NCBI RefSeq assembly: GCF_947488025.1 | Contig: NZ_CANKYS010000003.1 | Coordinates: 62,001-126,000 of the forward strand | From: an uncultured Nocardioides sp. | GTDB lineage: Bacteria > Actinomycetota > Actinomycetes > Propionibacteriales > Nocardioidaceae | DNA length: 64,000 bases | Direction of reading: 5' to 3' | Part shown: piece by piece, positions 9,091 to 17,963 of the stretch | Layout: each line of letters begins with the position of its first letter | How positions within the stretch are numbered: position 1 is the stretch's first letter | Made by a program: the position numbers and the translations under genes | Notes under the pieces: model-generated | What the model was told of the DNA's origin: nothing | The model's database searches: none | What the model saw: only the letters and a program-made list of their open reading frames with translations

Positions 9091-10101
9091 TCATGCCGGG
9101 CGGACCGAACCGCCTGCGCGCACGCGCATCGGGACGGAGTCGGTGCCTCCGTGGTCCGCCGGGTCGAGGAGCCGGCGTACGGCGAGCGCGCCGAGCTCGG
9201 TGAAGGGGAGCTCGACCGACGTCAGCGCGGGTCGCAGCCAGCCCGCCAGCGCGGAGCCGTCGAAGGAGACCACACTGACGTCGTCGGGCACGCGCAGACC
9301 TGCCTCGGCGAGCGCCTGGTAGACGCCCATCGCGAGGCGGTCGTTCATGCAGACCAGGCCGTCGGCGCGGCCGCCGCCCGCGAGCCAGCGGCTGGTCGCC
9401 TCGAACCCCTCGGTCACCGACCAGTCGCAGCGCACCAGGCCTGCGACGTCGAGGCCGTGGGTGGCGAGCTCGGCGCGGATCCCGGCCATCCGGCGTGGAC
9501 CCGCCGTCGCCTCCGGCACCGGGTCCTCGCCCACGACCCACACCTCCCGGGCGCCGGCGGCCAGCAGGGTGGCCACGGCGGCCCGGCCCCCGCCCTCGTC
9601 GTCGGGCACCACCGACGGGAGCCGCTCGTCGAGGTCCTCGCAGTTGAGCAGCACCGACCGCACGCCGCGCAGGCCCTGCGGCAGGTGGACGGTGCGGGCG
9701 GTGCGGGTGGCATAGACCACTCCGTCGACGTCGCGCTCGAGCATCTCCTCGATCAGCAGCCGCTCGAGCTCGGGGTCGCCCCCGCTCTCCCCCATCACGA
9801 CGAGGTGGTCGAGCTCGCGTGCCGCCAGGCTCGCCCCGGTCAGCATGCTGCTGCCGTACTGCTCGCCGGCGATCTGGTCGGACACGAGCCCGACCGTCGC
9901 CGTACGCCGGGTGCGCAGGCTGCGTGCGCTGCGGTTGGGCCGGTAACCCAGGTCGGCCACGGCCGCCTGCACCTTGGCCACGGTGGCCGGCGCGATGCGC
10001 ATCTCGTCGGCGCGGCCGTTGAGGATGTAGGAGGCGGTGGTGGGCGACACGCCCGCCTCGGCCGCCACGTCCGCGAGCATCACGCGCCGTCGTGTTCTCA
10101 C
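9091..10101 (-). CDS. LacI-family transcriptional regulator
   Basis: Sugar-responsive repressor. The N-terminal LacI HTH (MLADVAAEAGVSPTTASYIL) and hinge (GYRPNRSARSL) lead into a periplasmic-binding-protein-like effector domain of about 275 residues. Length, about 336 residues, is normal. Start choice: the GTG at 10101 has GAGGGA at workable spacing, while the GTG at 10107 would lie almost on the ribosome site. It faces the AglE-like gene across 227 bases containing a promoter and a palindromic operator, so it most likely represses that importer and releases it when the sugar arrives. The ATPase gene downstream on the same strand may share the regulon. Confidence 0.9.
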   Translation of the reverse strand: MRTRRRVMLADVAAEAGVSPTTASYILNGRADEMRIAPATVAKVQAAVADLGYRPNRSARSLRTRRTATVGLVSDQIAGEQYGSSMLTGASLAARELDHLVVMGESGGDPELERLLIEEMLERDVDGVVYATRTARTVHLPQGLRGVRSVLLNCEDLDERLPSVVPDDEGGGRAAVATLLAAGAREVWVVGEDPVPEATAGPRRMAGIRAELATHGLDVAGLVRCDWSVTEGFEATSRWLAGGGRADGLVCMNDRLAMGVYQALAEAGLRVPDDVSVVSFDGSALAGWLRPALTSVELPFTELGALAVRRLLDPADHGGTDSVPMRVRAGGSVRPA

Positions 10102-10210
10102 TGCCACTCCCTCGTGTCCCGGTCGTCCCGTCGTCGCGGGTCCGTCGACGCGCGCCGAAGCATGCCGCAGCGGCTGTGCGCCTGCGGCGGGAACGTGTCC
10201 GAACCGTTGC

Positions 10211-10259
10211 TTGACACCGGTCCCGCCCGGCGCACATGATGCGGCTGATTCGATTCAGC
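10211..10259 (+). promoter_or_regulatory. Promoter and LacI-type operator of the AglE-like importer
   Basis: TTGACA at 10211-10216 and CATGAT at 10235-10240 are 18 bases apart. Immediately downstream, over the expected start of transcription, is GCTGATTCGATTCAGC (10244-10259), symmetric at 14 of 16 positions with a central CG, the form of a LacI/GalR-family operator. Binding by the divergent LacI protein would block initiation. Confidence 0.65.
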
Positions 10260-10328
10260 AGTGGTACACGTCACACTACGACACACAGGCTGAGCGGGAC
10301 AGACCCCGCCATCCGAGGAGGCACCCTC

Positions 10329-11654
10329 ATGCGACTGACTGCGACACGGCGCCGGACGGCGTTCGCCGCGACGGCGGCGGCACTGGCCCTGACCACGACC
10401 GGCTGCCTCGGCAGCGACGACGACGGTGGGGGCGGGGGCGAGAGCGGCGGTGACGACGGCGTGGTCGAGATCCTCGCCACGACCGACCCGCTCGTCTTCG
10501 ACGGGCTCAAGGCCAAGGTCGAGGAAGAGGCCGAGGCCGCGGGCATCGAGGTCAACATGGAACGCGTCGACAACATCAACCAGCTGATCCTCACCCGCAT
10601 CCAGGCCGGCGACCCGCCGGACATCGCGGTCATCCCGCAGCCAGGCGTCATCAAGCAGATCGTCGACCGCGGCGAGGGCGTCGAGCTCACCGACGACATC
10701 GTCCCCGCAGACCTGATCGCCGACATGACGCCCGGCACGCTGGAGGCCGGCCAGATCGACGGCACCCAGTACGGCCTGATGATCAGCATGAACGTCAAGA
10801 GCCTGGTCTTCTACAACAAGCAGGCCTGGGAGGAGGCGGGCTACGAGGCTCCCGAGACCCTCGACGACCTGGCCGCGCTCACCGAGCAGATCAAGAGCGA
10901 CGGGGGCACCCCGTGGTGCTTCGGCATCGAGTCCGGTGCCGCCACCGGCTGGCCGGCCACCGACTGGTTCGAGGACCTGATCATGCGCTACGGCGGTGCC
11001 GACGTCTACAACCAGTGGGTCACCAACGAGGTGAAGTTCGACTCCGACGTCGTGCGCCAGGCCGCCGACTACCTCGAGACCAACGTGCTCGCCGAGGGCA
11101 ACGTCCCGGGCGGGCGTAGCTCCATCGCCAGCGTGGCGTTCGGCGACGCCGAGGACACCATGTGGGAGGACGAGCCGGGCTGCTGGATGTTCAAGCAGGG
11201 CAACTTCGTCGTCTCCGCCGACTTCATGCCGCAGGACGTCGTCGACAACGTCGACGAGCGGATCGGCGTCTTCGGGTTCCCGCCGGCCGAGGCCGGTGGC
11301 GAGAACCCGGTCCTGGGCGGCGGTGACCTGGCGACGCTGCTCGAGGACAACGACGACTCCCGCGCGATCATGGAGATCCTGGCCGACGTCGAGCTCGGCA
11401 CCACGGCGGCACCCGAGAGCTCCTTCATCTCGCCTCACACGGAGTTCGACACCTCGCTCTACCCGAGCGACCTCACCCGGCAGATCGCCGACGTGGCCTA
11501 CCAGGCCGACCCCTTCCTCTTCGACGGGTCGGACCAGATGCCCGGCGAGGTCGGTGCCGGCAGCTTCTGGAAGGAGATGACGGCGTGGATCAGCGAGCAG
11601 CAGGACCTCGACACCACGCTGACCAACATCGACGACAGCTGGCCCTCCAGCTGA
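10329..11654 (+). CDS. AglE-like alpha-glucoside-binding lipoprotein
   Basis: Solute-binding protein of 441 residues with a signal peptide and lipobox (TTGC, Cys26), then an acidic glycine-rich tether. The mature part resembles the AglE group that binds alpha-glucosides such as sucrose, maltose or trehalose (ILATTDPLVFDG..., then QAGDPPDIAVIPQPG). The ATG at 10329 follows GAGGAGG by about seven bases; a longer in-frame start overlaps the promoter. It heads an operon with two permeases, behind the LacI-controlled promoter. With amylosucrase and GH32 next door, sucrose is the simplest guess for the ligand. Confidence 0.87.
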   Translation: MRLTATRRRTAFAATAAALALTTTGCLGSDDDGGGGGESGGDDGVVEILATTDPLVFDGLKAKVEEEAEAAGIEVNMERVDNINQLILTRIQAGDPPDIAVIPQPGVIKQIVDRGEGVELTDDIVPADLIADMTPGTLEAGQIDGTQYGLMISMNVKSLVFYNKQAWEEAGYEAPETLDDLAALTEQIKSDGGTPWCFGIESGAATGWPATDWFEDLIMRYGGADVYNQWVTNEVKFDSDVVRQAADYLETNVLAEGNVPGGRSSIASVAFGDAEDTMWEDEPGCWMFKQGNFVVSADFMPQDVVDNVDERIGVFGFPPAEAGGENPVLGGGDLATLLEDNDDSRAIMEILADVELGTTAAPESSFISPHTEFDTSLYPSDLTRQIADVAYQADPFLFDGSDQMPGEVGAGSFWKEMTAWISEQQDLDTTLTNIDDSWPSS

Positions 11655-11665
11655 GCGATGCCCGC

Positions 11666-11708
11666 GGGGAGGGGGCGGCCGCCGCAGCGGGCGGCCGTCC
11701 CCCCTCCC
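11666..11708 (+). terminator. Intercistronic GC-rich hairpin
   Basis: Long stem (GGGAGGGGG...CGGCCGC against its complement, one bulge) between the binding-protein gene and the first permease gene. In binding-protein operons such structures act as partial terminators or 3' stabilisers, which would give more binding protein than permease. Confidence 0.5.
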
Positions 11709-11753
11709 GGCACCCGTCCTCCCCCGTCACGTGCCCATCCAGGAGCGAGACAC

Positions 11754-12737
11754 ATGGTCCTGAAGATCCTCAACACCCTGATCACCGTCGGCGTGGGCAT
11801 CCTGGCCGCGCTCGTCCTCTACTGGTTGCTCAACAAGCTCGCAGAGCTGCTGCCCGGTCCGTGGGAGGACCGGATCAAGCCCTACCTCTACATCCTCCCC
11901 GCCTACGCCGCCCTGGTGTTCTACCTCGTCTATCCCGCCGTCCAGACCGTCGTCTTCAGCTTCGCCAACCCCACAAGCACGGCATGGGTGGGATGGGACA
12001 ACTACACGAAGCTCCTCCAGAGCGAGAACTTCCAGGACACGCTGTTCAACACGCTGCTCTGGATGATCGTCGTCCCGGTGGTCGTGGTGGCGCTCGGGCT
12101 GGCCATGGCCGTCCTCGCCGACCGGCTCAACCCGCGGTGGGAGAGCACGTCCAAGACGATCATCTTCCTGCCGATGGCGATCAGCGCCGTCGGCGCCGGC
12201 GTCGTGTGGGGGCTGGTCTACGACTACCGCCCGGAGGGACGCGAGCAGATCGGCCTGCAGAACGCCATCGTCACCGCGCTGGGCTTCGACCCCGTGGCGT
12301 GGCTGCAGCTCGACCAGCTCCACATCAACAGCTTCTTCCTGATGATCATGCTGATGTGGGCCCAGGTCGGCTTCTCGATGGTGCTGCTCTCCGCAGCGGT
12401 GAAGGGCGTCCCGGAGGACACCCTGGAGGCCGCCCGCATCGACGGGGCCAACGAGCGCGACATCTTCTTCCGGGTGGTCGTGCCGCAGATCTGGGGGACG
12501 GTGCTGACCGTCTACGTCACGACGCTCATCGGCGTGATGAAGATCTTCGACATCGTCTACGTCATGACCAACGGCGGCTTCAACACCAACGTGGTCGGCA
12601 ACGAGTTCTTCAACCAGCTCTTCAGCAACTTCAACAACGGCGCGGCCGCGGCGATCGTCGTGATGCTGATGCTGGCCACCGTCCCGATCATGTTCTACCA
12701 GGTGCGCAACTTCCGTCGCGAGGAGATGATGGGATGA
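11754..12737 (+). CDS. Alpha-glucoside ABC permease, AglF-like
   Basis: Membrane subunit of 327 residues. As in AglF-type proteins there is an extra N-terminal hydrophobic segment (LITVGVGILAALVLYWLL) before the usual six-helix core. The EAA loop is visible at about residue 225 (EAARIDGANERDIFFRVVVP). The ATG at 11754 follows AGGAG at good spacing; the open frame extends upstream but without homology. Its stop overlaps the next ATG. Confidence 0.88.
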   Translation: MVLKILNTLITVGVGILAALVLYWLLNKLAELLPGPWEDRIKPYLYILPAYAALVFYLVYPAVQTVVFSFANPTSTAWVGWDNYTKLLQSENFQDTLFNTLLWMIVVPVVVVALGLAMAVLADRLNPRWESTSKTIIFLPMAISAVGAGVVWGLVYDYRPEGREQIGLQNAIVTALGFDPVAWLQLDQLHINSFFLMIMLMWAQVGFSMVLLSAAVKGVPEDTLEAARIDGANERDIFFRVVVPQIWGTVLTVYVTTLIGVMKIFDIVYVMTNGGFNTNVVGNEFFNQLFSNFNNGAAAAIVVMLMLATVPIMFYQVRNFRREEMMG

Positions 12738-13654
12738 CCTCGACACAGACCACGATGGCAGCAGCCACGCCGACGGAGAAGACGCGCAAGCGCGCCTCGC
12801 GCGAAGGACAGCCTCAGAAGGCGGGCTGGTTCGCCAGGATCGTCGTCCTCACCCTGTGCTTCCTGTGGATCGTGCCGGTGGTCGGGCTCTTCCTGACCTC
12901 CTTCCGGCCACGGGACGACGCCAACGAGACCGGCTGGTGGACGCTGTTCTGGACCCCGTCGGCATGGAGCCGGCTGAGCTTCGACAACTACGTCACCGCC
13001 TGGAACGACGCCGGGCTCGACATTGCGTTCGTGAACACCCTCGCGATCGCGCTGCCGGCGACCTTCATCCCGATCCTGGTCGCGGCCTTCGCGGCCTACG
13101 CGTTCGCCTTCATGGAGTTTCCGGGCCGCAACTTCCTGTTCCTGGCCGTGGTGAGCCTCCTGGTGGTGCCCAACTACATCGCGTTCGTGCCGATCCTGCG
13201 CATCTACAGCGACCTGGAGATCGCCGGCACGTTCCCGGCGGTGTGGCTGGCGCACATCGGCTTCGGCATGTCGCTGGCGATCTACATCCTGCGCAACTAC
13301 ATGGCGACCCTGCCCAAGAGCCTCATCGAGTCGGCGAAGATCGACGGCGCAAGCCACTTCCAGACGTTCTTCCGGCTCGTGCTGCCGATGTCGGTGCCGG
13401 CACTGGCGGCGTTCGCGATCTTCCAGTTCCTCTGGGTCTGGAACGACCTGCTGGTGGCGCTCATCTTCGTCGGTCCGGGCGACAACGCACCGATCACGGT
13501 GGCGCTGCGCAACAACCTGATGGGCCAGGCCGGGGCGGGCCAGCACCTGGTCACGGCCGGCGGCTTCATCTCGATGATCCTGCCGATCATCGTGTTCCTC
13601 TTCATGCAGCGGTTCTTCGTCCGCGGCCTCACCGCCGGCGCGGTCAAGGGCTGA
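12734..13654 (+). CDS. Alpha-glucoside ABC permease, AglG-like
   Basis: Second membrane subunit, 306 residues. It has a charged N-terminal tail, six predicted helices, an EAA loop (ESAKIDGASHFQTFFRLVLP) near residue 200 and the C-terminal RGLTAGAVKG typical of MalG-type permeases. The long periplasmic loop after helix 1 (FRPRDDANETGWWTLF) is AglG-like. The ATGA overlap with the previous gene sets the start at 12734. No ATPase gene follows; a perfect stem-loop ends the operon. Confidence 0.88.
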   Translation: MTSTQTTMAAATPTEKTRKRASREGQPQKAGWFARIVVLTLCFLWIVPVVGLFLTSFRPRDDANETGWWTLFWTPSAWSRLSFDNYVTAWNDAGLDIAFVNTLAIALPATFIPILVAAFAAYAFAFMEFPGRNFLFLAVVSLLVVPNYIAFVPILRIYSDLEIAGTFPAVWLAHIGFGMSLAIYILRNYMATLPKSLIESAKIDGASHFQTFFRLVLPMSVPALAAFAIFQFLWVWNDLLVALIFVGPGDNAPITVALRNNLMGQAGAGQHLVTAGGFISMILPIIVFLFMQRFFVRGLTAGAVKG

Positions 13655-13662
13655 CCCGCACC

Positions 13663-13701
13663 CCGTACGTCGTCCGGCGCCGGTCGCCGGACGACGTACG
13701 G
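13663..13701. terminator. Bidirectional stem-loop terminator
   Basis: Perfect 17-bp stem (CCGTACGTCGTCCGGCG and complement) with a 5-base loop, between the convergent AglG-like and DUF1707 genes. Confidence 0.75.
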
Positions 13702-13721
13702 CGTGCGTGTGGCCGGGTGCG

Positions 13722-14369
13722 TCAGTAGGTGCCGAGGTACTTCTTCGGGGTGCCCGGCGCGGGCTGTCGCTGCACGGTGACCGAGCCCATGAGGGCCATC
13801 CCGCGGATGCGCACGACCGGCGACCCCGGGCCGATCTCGGCGGGCACCTTGTCCTTGGCCTGGGTGAACTCGCCCATGATCGGGGTGCCGTCCATGACGA
13901 CGTGCATGTCGGCCGGCACGATCACCTTGACCTCACCCATGATCGAGCTGGCGTTGATGAGCGTCTCGTGGGCCGACAGCTGCGCCTGACGCAGGTCGAT
14001 CACGACGCTGCCCATCATGGCGAACGCGCTGTGGTGCTCAGGCACCGACCAGACGCCCTGGCGCTTGCACTCGCTCATGATCGCGACCGACGAGTTGTGC
14101 CCGACCGCCGGCACCGACGACGGCGTACGACGCACGGGTGAGCCGGCCGGTGGCGCCACGGGCCCGCTGGGCTGCAGGTCGAGCGTGATCGGCACGAGCT
14201 CGCCGTAGGTCTTGGCCTGCCAGGTCAGCTCGAGCCGCTCCTCGAGCTCGTCGAGGTCGATGCGACCGTCTCCCGCGGCGTCGCGCAGCACGTCGGAGAC
14301 GCGCTGGCGGTCGGCGTCGGAGATGCGCATCTGCGACGGGTCGTGCGGGCGGTTCTCGATCTCCCCCAT
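13722..14369 (-). CDS. DUF1707 protein with LiaF-like C-terminal domain
   Basis: 215-residue protein. The N-terminal 60 residues are a DUF1707 (SHOCT-like) helical domain: MRISDADRQRVSDVLRDAA, then DLDELEERL and YGELVPITLDL. A proline/glycine linker leads to a C-terminal beta-helix-like domain with repeated short strands (MMGSVVIDL, IMGEVKVIVP, IMGEF, LMGSVTVQR) as in LiaF/DUF2154 cell-envelope stress proteins. No membrane segment or signal peptide is seen. TAGGCT lies six bases before the ATG, a leaderless pattern. Precise function is unknown; an envelope-stress role is inferred from the LiaF-like domain. Confidence 0.8.
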   Translation of the reverse strand: MGEIENRPHDPSQMRISDADRQRVSDVLRDAAGDGRIDLDELEERLELTWQAKTYGELVPITLDLQPSGPVAPPAGSPVRRTPSSVPAVGHNSSVAIMSECKRQGVWSVPEHHSAFAMMGSVVIDLRQAQLSAHETLINASSIMGEVKVIVPADMHVVMDGTPIMGEFTQAKDKVPAEIGPGSPVVRIRGMALMGSVTVQRQPAPGTPKKYLGTY

Positions 14370-14453
14370 GGCTCCAGCCTAGCGAGGAGCAGCGGCCGCG
14401 ACCCGTGACGGGCGTCAGGGGGGCGACCCGCCTGCCCGCACTGGGTAAATCCG

Positions 14454-14482
14454 TGGACATGCGGGTCCGGTCGTCGGATTCT
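14454..14482 (+). promoter_or_regulatory. Promoter of STAND regulator 1 (TGGACA-N17-GATTCT)
   Basis: TGGACA at 14454-14459 and GATTCT at 14477-14482 are separated by 17 bases, 47 bases before the ATG. The same pair with the same spacing precedes both other STAND paralogues, which is what makes it credible. Confidence 0.6.
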
Positions 14483-14529
14483 GGGAGGACGACGTCTCGG
14501 GCACTGCACCACTCGCTGCCGGAGGTGAC

Positions 14530-17430
14530 ATGGGCGCGCTACCCAGCCCGGACCTGCCGCCGGGCGCGCACCAGGACCTGGCCCGAGCGCTGCACGACCT
14601 GCACCACCGGGCCGGCTGGCCCAGCCTCCGCTCGCTGGCCCGCCGCACCGGCGTCTCCCACACCACGGTGTCCAAGGTCCTCTCCGGGAGGGGCCTCCCG
14701 CCTTGGGGGAACGTCGAGCTCCTCGTGGAGGCGATGGGTGGCGACCGGTCGGAGTTCCACGAGCTGTGGCTCGCCGCGTCGTCGACCGACGACGAGGCGC
14801 CTTGCCCTCCGCCACCCGCGATCGCGGGTCGTCGTGCCGAGCTCGCCGTCGTCCGCCACCACCTCGACGGCGACGGCGGCCTCCTGGTCGTGACCGGTGA
14901 GGCCGGCATCGGCAAGTCCACGCTCGTGGACGCTGCCGCGTCGCTGGCGGACGGCTACGTGGCGGTCGGGCGCTGCCTGTCGTTCTCCACCGAGGTCCCG
15001 CTCATGCCGGTGGTGGAGCTGATGCGGTCGATCCACGACTCGGACGACGGGCGATGGATCGACGACGCGCTGGCGGACTGTCCCGGCTACGCCCGCGAGG
15101 CGCTGGCCCGGTTGCTGCCGGAGCTCGGCGTGGACGCAGCGACCACCGACGACGTGGACTTCGCGCAGCAGCACCTGTACGCCGCCGTGGCGGCGGTGCT
15201 CGCCCGGCTCGCGGCGTCGCGACCTTTCGCCTTGGTGGTGGAGGACCTGCACGTGTCGGACGCCACCACCCTCGACCTGCTGGAGTACGTCCTGTCGCGC
15301 GGCCCGCACGTCCCGGTCGCGGTGACGTGGCGCGTCGACGACCCGAAGGTCCCGCAGTGGCGCAGCGAGTGGCTCGCACGCATGCAGGCCCTTCCCGGGA
15401 CGCGGACCGTCGCCCTGGGCCCGCTCACCCTGGAGGAGACACGCGACCAGCTCCGGCTGGCCGGGTGGCCCGACGGCACCCCGGACCGCGCCCAGCGCAT
15501 CCACCGGCGGTCGCGGGGACACCCCCTCTTCACCGCGCAGCTCGCCATCCAGGGGGACGACCCGAGCCTCCCGCCGCTCCTGGCCGACCTCCTCGACCGA
15601 CGCCTCGGCGACCTCTCTCCGGACCAGGACCGGGTGACCACTGCGCTCGGCGTGGCCGACCGCCCGGTCGACGTCGAGCTGCTCTCGGACGCGACCGGCC
15701 TCGACGAGGACACCGTCCTGGTCACGCTGAGGCAGCTGGCGGCGCGGCACCTGGTGAGCGTGGGCCCGACCGACATGGTCCGGCTGGCGCACCCCCTGCT
15801 GGCCGAGGCCGCTCGTCGCCGGCTCCTCCCCGGCGAGGTACGGCGACTCCACCGCACGTTCGCCGAGCTGCTCGGACGCGCCGGCGGGGCGGACCCGGCC
15901 GTCGTCGCCGAGCACTGGCGGCTCTCGGGCGGGGCGTCGGAGGAGGCCCGGTGGCGAGCCGCCGCCGCCCGTCAGGCGCGCCGCCGTACCGACCCACGCT
16001 CGGAGGCCGAGCACTGGCTGCGGATCCTCGAGCTGGGCCGCCAGCACGTCGTGGCTCCCGAGGGCCTGGTGACCGCGTGGCTCTCCGCCTTCGACGCGCT
16101 GCAGCTCTCGGGCCGGCTCGAGGCGTGCGCGGCGCTGGTGGACGACGCCCAGCCGGACGTCGACGCGCTCCCCGACGAGCAGGCCGCCAGGGTGATCCGG
16201 CGCGCGGCGCAGGTCGTCTGGCTCGTCGGGGACGACCCGGAGGCCTCCGTCGTGCTGGCCGACCGGGCACTCGACCGCCTGGCCGGCCACCCGGTCGGCG
16301 CCGGCCTCGTCCACGTCCTGGACCAGCGCGCCGACGCCCTGATGGACCTCGCCCGCTACGACGAGGCGACGCGCGACCTGCAGAGCGCGCTCGACGCCTG
16401 CGCGGAGCTCGACGACGACGCGCTGTACTTCCAGACCGCCGCCACCCTGGCGTGGCACGTGGGCCACCTCGGCGACCTCGCCGCCGCGCTCGAGCTGTTC
16501 CGCCGGGCGCGGAGCCGGGTGGACGGCACGGCCGGCCCGTGGCGGGAGGCGCACCTCGCGATGATGCACACCGATGTGCTCCTGCAGCACCACCGCCCGC
16601 CCCACGAGGTCGAGGCGGCCGCCCAGCGGGCGCTGGACCTCGCGCGGGAGTGGCAGCTCGACTTCCACATGCTCACCTTGGTCAAGGCCAACGTCGTGGA
16701 GGCCTACCTCGACGCCGGCCGGGCGCGCGACGCCGCTTCGCGCCTGGTCGACGTGCCCCGCTCGCAGAGCTACGACGACTGGCCGGGGCAGTGGGTCGCG
16801 GCACGCCTCGACATCGTCCAGGGCCGGACGGCCGACGCGATCGGGACCATGCGCGGACTGATCAAGGTCGGCGGCAGTCCACGCAACCGGCTGAACCGGG
16901 CGGTGTGGGAGGCGACGGCGCTGTTGTGGCAGGAGGAGCCCGAGAAGGCATGGGTGGTCCTGCGCGATCCGCTCGAGGGGTTCGTCGACTCACCCGGGAT
17001 CGTCGACTACTGGCTCGCCTTCCTGGTGCTCGCCCGCGCGGCGGCCGACATGCGCACCCCTGGAGGGCGGCCGTCGGAGCCCGTGCCGGCGCAGGAGGCG
17101 CTCGAGGTGCTGGAGGACCTGCGTCGGCGCGCCCGGCTCGACCCGCTGGACCCCCAGCGGTCGTCGGCCGGGGTCGCGGCCGGGACGTCCTGGGACGCCG
17201 AGCTCGACCGTGCCCGCGGCGTCGACACCGTGGACCAGTGGTCGCGCGCCGCGACCGCCTGGGGTCATCTCGGTCGACCGCACGCGGCGGCGTACTGCCG
17301 CTGGCGAGCGGCCCAGGTGGCGCTGCGCGAGGACCGGGGCGTCGTCGCCGCGCGGCTCCTGCGGCGCGCCGCGGGCGAGGCCCGCGAGCACGTCCCCCTG
17401 TCCCGGGCGATCGCGGAGACGTCCCGGTGA
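14530..17430 (+). CDS. HTH-STAND/AAA ATPase regulator, paralogue 1
   Basis: 966-residue protein. Residues 33-52 form a Cro/C1-like HTH (LRSLARRTGVSHTTVSKVL). A STAND/AAA NTPase follows, with Walker A GEAGIGKST at 123-131 and a Walker B region FALVVEDLHVSDATTLDLL near 235-255, where the usual DLHWAD is DLHVSD. The rest is helical, TPR-like repeat. The C-terminal segment (AAYCRWRAAQVALRE...AARLL) matches the part that precedes the LuxR HTH in LAL/MalT regulators, but no LuxR domain follows. Start: ATG preceded by GGAGG (GGAGGTGAC). Two close paralogues lie at 18015 and 22716. The likely role is a ligand- or partner-gated transcription switch; the target is unknown. Confidence 0.85.
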   Translation: MGALPSPDLPPGAHQDLARALHDLHHRAGWPSLRSLARRTGVSHTTVSKVLSGRGLPPWGNVELLVEAMGGDRSEFHELWLAASSTDDEAPCPPPPAIAGRRAELAVVRHHLDGDGGLLVVTGEAGIGKSTLVDAAASLADGYVAVGRCLSFSTEVPLMPVVELMRSIHDSDDGRWIDDALADCPGYAREALARLLPELGVDAATTDDVDFAQQHLYAAVAAVLARLAASRPFALVVEDLHVSDATTLDLLEYVLSRGPHVPVAVTWRVDDPKVPQWRSEWLARMQALPGTRTVALGPLTLEETRDQLRLAGWPDGTPDRAQRIHRRSRGHPLFTAQLAIQGDDPSLPPLLADLLDRRLGDLSPDQDRVTTALGVADRPVDVELLSDATGLDEDTVLVTLRQLAARHLVSVGPTDMVRLAHPLLAEAARRRLLPGEVRRLHRTFAELLGRAGGADPAVVAEHWRLSGGASEEARWRAAAARQARRRTDPRSEAEHWLRILELGRQHVVAPEGLVTAWLSAFDALQLSGRLEACAALVDDAQPDVDALPDEQAARVIRRAAQVVWLVGDDPEASVVLADRALDRLAGHPVGAGLVHVLDQRADALMDLARYDEATRDLQSALDACAELDDDALYFQTAATLAWHVGHLGDLAAALELFRRARSRVDGTAGPWREAHLAMMHTDVLLQHHRPPHEVEAAAQRALDLAREWQLDFHMLTLVKANVVEAYLDAGRARDAASRLVDVPRSQSYDDWPGQWVAARLDIVQGRTADAIGTMRGLIKVGGSPRNRLNRAVWEATALLWQEEPEKAWVVLRDPLEGFVDSPGIVDYWLAFLVLARAAADMRTPGGRPSEPVPAQEALEVLEDLRRRARLDPLDPQRSSAGVAAGTSWDAELDRARGVDTVDQWSRAATAWGHLGRPHAAAYCRWRAAQVALREDRGVVAARLLRRAAGEAREHVPLSRAIAETSR

Positions 17431-17441
17431 GGACGCGGACA

Positions 17442-17468
17442 GATCCCCGCTCCTGAGGAGCGGGGATC
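17442..17468 (+). terminator. Stem-loop terminator of STAND regulator 1
   Basis: Perfect 12-bp stem (GATCCCCGCTCC and complement) with a TGA loop, starting 12 bases after the stop codon. Confidence 0.7.
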
Positions 17469-17498
17469 CATCGGGTGGACCCGGCCAAGGGACAAGGA

Positions 17499-17523
17499 CC
17501 GGACGCCCCCCGACGGCGTCCGG
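17499..17523 (-). terminator. Stem-loop terminator of the small lipoprotein gene
   Basis: Perfect 9-bp stem (CCGGACGCC and complement) with a 7-base loop, 10 bases downstream of the lipoprotein stop on the minus strand. Confidence 0.6.
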
Positions 17524-17532
17524 CCGGCCTCC

Positions 17533-17820
17533 TCACAGGCCGTTGTCCCGGAAGTCCAACCGGTTCAGGTTCCGTTCGTCGGGCGGATCGGTCCTGCGGT
17601 CCTTCGCCGGCGCCTTGCCGTACTCGTCACCGAAGTCGAGGCGGTTGCCCGTGGTGTGGTCCGGCACGGTGACCGTGTCGGTCTTCTCGGCCTTGTTGCG
17701 GCTGATGTCCTGCGCCGGCGGGTCGATGTCGGCCCCGCAGGCGGCCAGGGCGGGGAGGACGACGGCCACCGCGGCCCAGGCAGCGAGACGGCGGCGGACG
17801 GCGTGCGAGTTCTCATTCAT
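17533..17820 (-). CDS. Small lipoprotein with repeated NRLDF motif
   Basis: 95-residue predicted lipoprotein of unknown function. A basic N-terminus (MNENSHAVRRRLAAW) and hydrophobic stretch end in a lipobox (ALAAC). The mature part is only about 60 residues, very polar, and carries two similar segments: GNRLDFGDEYG in the middle and LNRLDFRDNGL at the very C-terminus. The ATG at 17820 has AAGGGA seven bases upstream; the open frame reaches further but without a plausible start. It lies between two STAND regulators, divergent from the second. It could be a surface ligand or sensor for them; that is conjecture. Confidence 0.8.
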   Translation of the reverse strand: MNENSHAVRRRLAAWAAVAVVLPALAACGADIDPPAQDISRNKAEKTDTVTVPDHTTGNRLDFGDEYGKAPAKDRRTDPPDERNLNRLDFRDNGL

Positions 17821-17963
17821 GTGGTGTCCCTTCGTGGTCCCGGACCTCGAGCGGTCCGGGGGTGTCCCTCCACGGTGGGACCGGTGGGCGGCCGGTTGAC
17901 ACGGGTTGACGAACGCTGACAGCTGGTCCGGCCCCGGTCTGGACCGGCCGCCCGGGACCCGTC

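Noticed and set aside
9087..9093. LacI half-site CGATTCA near the ATPase promoter
   Set aside because: Only seven bases, no symmetric partner, and it overlaps the lacI stop codon; likely chance.
14539..16668. Long minus-strand open frame (709 codons) over STAND regulator 1
   Set aside because: High-GC shadow: arginine/valine/histidine-rich with no domain motif, while the plus-strand frame shows clear HTH and Walker motifs.
17896..17911. TTGACA/TTGACG direct repeat as the main promoter of STAND regulator 2
   Set aside because: No suitable -10 at 16-19 bases, and the TGGACA-N17-GATCCT pair shared with the paralogues is closer to the gene.
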